Origin: Nitrospira sp.
GTDB lineage: Bacteria > Nitrospirota > Nitrospiria > Nitrospirales > Nitrospiraceae
Reading direction: 5' to 3'
Length of the DNA stretch: 7,953 bases
Assembly (NCBI GenBank): GCA_015904055.1
Contig: JABMDE010000017.1
Span: 6,002-13,954, forward strand
Below the pieces are notes generated by a model. It saw only the letters and a program-made list of their open reading frames with translations, was not told the DNA's origin and did not search any database. The stretch's first letter is position 1; each line of letters begins with the position of its first letter. This document shows positions 6,090 through 7,953 of this stretch, piece after piece. The translations under genes and the position numbers were made by a program.

Positions 6090-6563
6090 ATGGCTGCAAT
6101 TCGTATCATCGGGATCGGCAATCTGTTCAGGGGGGACGATGCGGTGGGGCTCCTGGCGGCTCGCCGCCTGCGTGAGCGATTGGACTCGTCGGTCGAGGTA
6201 GTGGAAGCAGAAGGAGACGGCCTCGCGTTGCTTGATCTGATGGAAGGCGCCGATCAAGTCATGCTGATCGACGGGGTGAAGAGCGGAGGACAGCCTGGAA
6301 CGACCGTCCGACTCGACTTGTCGAAGGAAAGCCGCTGGGGGAGACTCGTTCCCTGTTCGACCCATGCCATAGGGATTGCGGAGGCGATCGATCTCGCACG
6401 GACGTTGGGGCGATTGCCGAAGCAGGTCATCCTGTACGGCATCGAGGTCGACTCTCTCGAATCCGGCGCGGCACTTTCAGAATCGGTGCGAGGCGGCTTA
6501 GACATCGTCGTTGCACAGGTGCTGAAGGACATCGAAAGGACTCCATGCACGAAGTGCATCTGA
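6090..6563 (+). CDS. [NiFe] hydrogenase maturation protease (HyaD/HycI family, peptidase M52), copy 2
   Basis: This is the second maturation protease, 157 residues, without indels relative to copy 1. The presumed metal/nickel ligands D17, D61 and H92 are kept, as is the GIGNLFRGDDAVG signature. Nine substitutions (A62G, H68Q, I81S and six in the C-terminal half) are outside these sites. The presumed substrate is HydA-2, cut after H431. It is the best conserved gene of the unit, which fits two proteases that must both recognise nearly the same large subunit or act on both. It overlaps hypA-2 by 19 bases. ATG 6090 lies in CCATGG directly after the repeat tract. Confidence 0.92.
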   Translation: MAAIRIIGIGNLFRGDDAVGLLAARRLRERLDSSVEVVEAEGDGLALLDLMEGADQVMLIDGVKSGGQPGTTVRLDLSKESRWGRLVPCSTHAIGIAEAIDLARTLGRLPKQVILYGIEVDSLESGAALSESVRGGLDIVVAQVLKDIERTPCTKCI

Positions 6564-6898
6564 TGGGCCAGGTCGTGAAGGCGGTGAACCAGGCGCTTCG
6601 GGAGACCAATGGGGCGAAGCCGTCGGTGGTGCGGCTCAAAGTCAGCGCCCTCTCGCATCTCTTGGATCATGATCAGGCTCAGCTTCAGGCGGCGTTCGAT
6701 ATCGCCAGCCTTGGCACGACGTCGGAAGGGGCCGCTTTAGACATTGTGACGGTACCGGTCGAGGCGACCTGCCGATGCTGCGGCGTGAAGTCGCAGGTGA
6801 GCCGAATGGATGCCGCGTGCGATGCCTGCGGATCGCACGATCTCGAATTCGTGCCGGGACCGGAAGTAGTGGTGCATGACGTGACGGTGACGGAATGA
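6545..6898 (+). CDS. hypA: Hydrogenase nickel incorporation protein HypA, copy 2
   Basis: This is the second nickel chaperone, 117 residues. Met1-His2-Glu3 and the two zinc CxxC motifs (C76/C79 and C92/C95) are intact. The 6545 start is supported by GAAAGGA at 6534-6540 and by the need for His2; an in-frame ATG at 6563 would remove the nickel site. Twelve substitutions relative to copy 1 are concentrated in residues 8-27 and 56-81. It overlaps protease-2 by 19 bases and hypF-2 by ATGA (6895-6898), the same coupling as in unit 1. Confidence 0.95.
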   Translation: MHEVHLMGQVVKAVNQALRETNGAKPSVVRLKVSALSHLLDHDQAQLQAAFDIASLGTTSEGAALDIVTVPVEATCRCCGVKSQVSRMDAACDACGSHDLEFVPGPEVVVHDVTVTE

Positions 6899-7953
6899 TC
6901 GCCAGCCAGGCGACGCGCGCGCAGCTGAAGATCGAGGGGACTGTGCAGGGCGTCGGGTTTCGGCCCTTCGTGTTTCGAGTGGCGCGAGAGTTGGGCCTTG
7001 CCGGATGGATCTTGAACGGGGCGGAGGGGGTGCTGGTCGAGGCGGAAGGAACGGCTGACGCGGTTGACCGGCTGCTCGACCGGATTCGAACCGGTTGCCC
7101 GCCCGGCGCGAACATCGAACGGATGACGCTGCGTTCAATCCCGGTCATCGGCGATACTGTCTTTACGATTCAGCCGAGTCATGAGGCGGGCACGAAGCAG
7201 CTCGCGATGTCTCCTGATCTGGCGACCTGCGCCGATTGCCTGGTCGAATTGTTTGATCCCACCGACCGCCGGTTTCACTATCCCTGGCTCTCCTGTGCGC
7301 AATGCGGACCACGCATGAGTATGGTGACATCGGTCCCCTACGATCGAGCGAACACCACGATGTCACGCTTTGCCCTTTGCGAGGACTGCCGGGTCGAATA
7401 TGACGCGCCGGACAACCGGCGATTTCATGCGGAATCCCTCGCCTGTCCGGCATGCGGCCCCTCCGCCGCGCTATGGGGCGCCGATGGGCAGGTCGTAGCA
7501 GAAGGAGAAGAAGCGCTTGGGCGAACCTGCCGGATCATCCGGGACGGTGGCATCGTGGCGGTGAAGGGAATCGGCGGGTTTCATCTGTGGGTCGATGCCA
7601 CGTCTGAAGCAGCTGTGCACTTGCTGCGCGCGCGCAAACGCCGCGCGCACAAACCCTTTGCCGTGATGTTTCCTGCGCTGGAGACGATCAGGACTTTTTG
7701 TGATCTGTCGCCGGACGAAGCAGAGTGGTTGACCTCCCCGGCAGCGCCGGTCGTGATTCTTCAGCGGCGAGAACAGACGTCTCTGGCTGAGGGAATTGCG
7801 CCTGGTAATTCAACGGTGGGGGCCATGTTGCCCTCTGCGCCGGTGCATCATCTGTTGATGCGTAAACTGGGCACTCCGGTTGTGGCCACGAGCGGCAATC
7901 TGTCCGACGAACCGATCGTGACGGATGAACAGGAGGCTGTGAGACGACTTGCC
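6895..7953 (+). CDS. hypF: Carbamoyltransferase HypF, copy 2, 5' part (open at window edge)
   Basis: There are 353 codons with no stop, cut by the window edge in the YrdC-like domain. It begins MIASQATRAQLKIEG at the ATGA overlap with hypA-2. The acylphosphatase motif VQGVGFRPF, both zinc-finger CxxC pairs, HKPFAVM and TSGNLSDEPI are all present in the same places as in copy 1. About 25 substitutions separate the copies, with no indel. If the gene continues for a further ~400 codons it is the functional HypF of this locus; if it stops as copy 1 does, the array has no HypF and further tandem units are possible. The window does not decide between these. Confidence 0.92.
   Translation, partial: MIASQATRAQLKIEGTVQGVGFRPFVFRVARELGLAGWILNGAEGVLVEAEGTADAVDRLLDRIRTGCPPGANIERMTLRSIPVIGDTVFTIQPSHEAGTKQLAMSPDLATCADCLVELFDPTDRRFHYPWLSCAQCGPRMSMVTSVPYDRANTTMSRFALCEDCRVEYDAPDNRRFHAESLACPACGPSAALWGADGQVVAEGEEALGRTCRIIRDGGIVAVKGIGGFHLWVDATSEAAVHLLRARKRRAHKPFAVMFPALETIRTFCDLSPDEAEWLTSPAAPVVILQRREQTSLAEGIAPGNSTVGAMLPSAPVHHLLMRKLGTPVVATSGNLSDEPIVTDEQEAVRRLA

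Larger units (their letters stand above)
4507..7953 (+). repeat. Tandem repeat unit 2, part matching bases 1-3450
   Basis: This is the second copy of the direct repeat that covers bases 1-3460. The complete unit 2 starts at the junction (about 3461, in hydG) and continues to or beyond the window edge. The last ~88 bases of the window are identical to 3363-3450, and the edge lies only about ten bases before the point where copy 1 leaves hypF. Whether this copy also ends there or continues into a full hypF cannot be seen. Confidence 0.93.

Noticed and set aside
1..7953. Insertion sequence, transposase or integrase that could explain the duplication
   Set aside because: No such gene, terminal repeats or target-site duplication is visible. 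Every substantial frame is accounted for by hydrogenase or maturation genes.

Overview
The window is almost entirely a head-to-tail tandem duplication, with a period of about 4.5 kb, of part of a group 3b (bidirectional, NAD(P)-linked, 'sulfhydrogenase'-type) [NiFe] hydrogenase operon, all on the + strand. The ancestral order was hydG - hydD (small subunit) - hydA (large subunit) - HyaD/HycI-family maturation protease - hypA - hypF. The window opens in the last 35 codons of the first hydD. It then runs through hydA-1, protease-1, hypA-1 and the first 356 or so codons of hypF-1. There hypF breaks off and is joined to the last ~67 codons of hydG. The second unit follows: 'hydG, a complete hydD, hydA-2, protease-2, hypA-2 and a hypF that is still open at the window edge.

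Layout: 1-109 hydD-1 tail; 110-140 short GTGAAA-type repeats; 141-1463 hydA-1; 1464-1586 spacer with an ACCA/GACC-rich repeat tract; 1587-2060 protease-1; 2042-2395 hypA-1; 2392-3471 truncated hypF-1; about 3460-3463 recombination junction; 3462-3665 hydG 3' remnant; 3666-3781 spacer with a long inverted repeat; 3782-4615 hydD-2; 4616-4658 short repeats; 4659-5984 hydA-2; 5985-6089 spacer with the ACCA/GACC tract; 6090-6563 protease-2; 6545-6898 hypA-2; 6895-7953 hypF-2 (5' part). Apart from the spacers listed, no gene-free stretch exceeds 300 bases.

The copies are not recent duplicates. By eye, HydA differs at about 36 of ~416 aligned residues, HypF at about 25 of 353, HypA at 12 of 117 and the protease at 9 of 157. 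The spacers have diverged beyond alignment except for their simple-repeat portions. All reading frames are open and all metal-ligand motifs are kept in both copies, so both catalytic cores look capable of function. The redox and carbamoylation partners are broken at the junction: hypF-1 lacks its carbamoyltransferase half, and the hydG remnant lacks its FAD and NAD(P) domains. If the rearrangement is genuine, a full hydG (and hydB) should lie upstream and a full hypF should lie downstream of the window.

How the genes work together: HydD carries three [4Fe-4S] clusters and passes electrons between the Ni-Fe site of HydA and the flavin/NAD(P) module (HydB/HydG). HypA delivers nickel, HypF starts synthesis of the cyanide ligands of the iron, and the protease trims the HydA C-terminus after nickel is in place.

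Organism: a bacterium with GC content somewhat under 60 % by eye. A group 3b operon of this order, together with spacers full of short degenerate repeats, suggests Nitrospirota, for example a comammox-type Nitrospira. This is inference from gene content and style, not proof.
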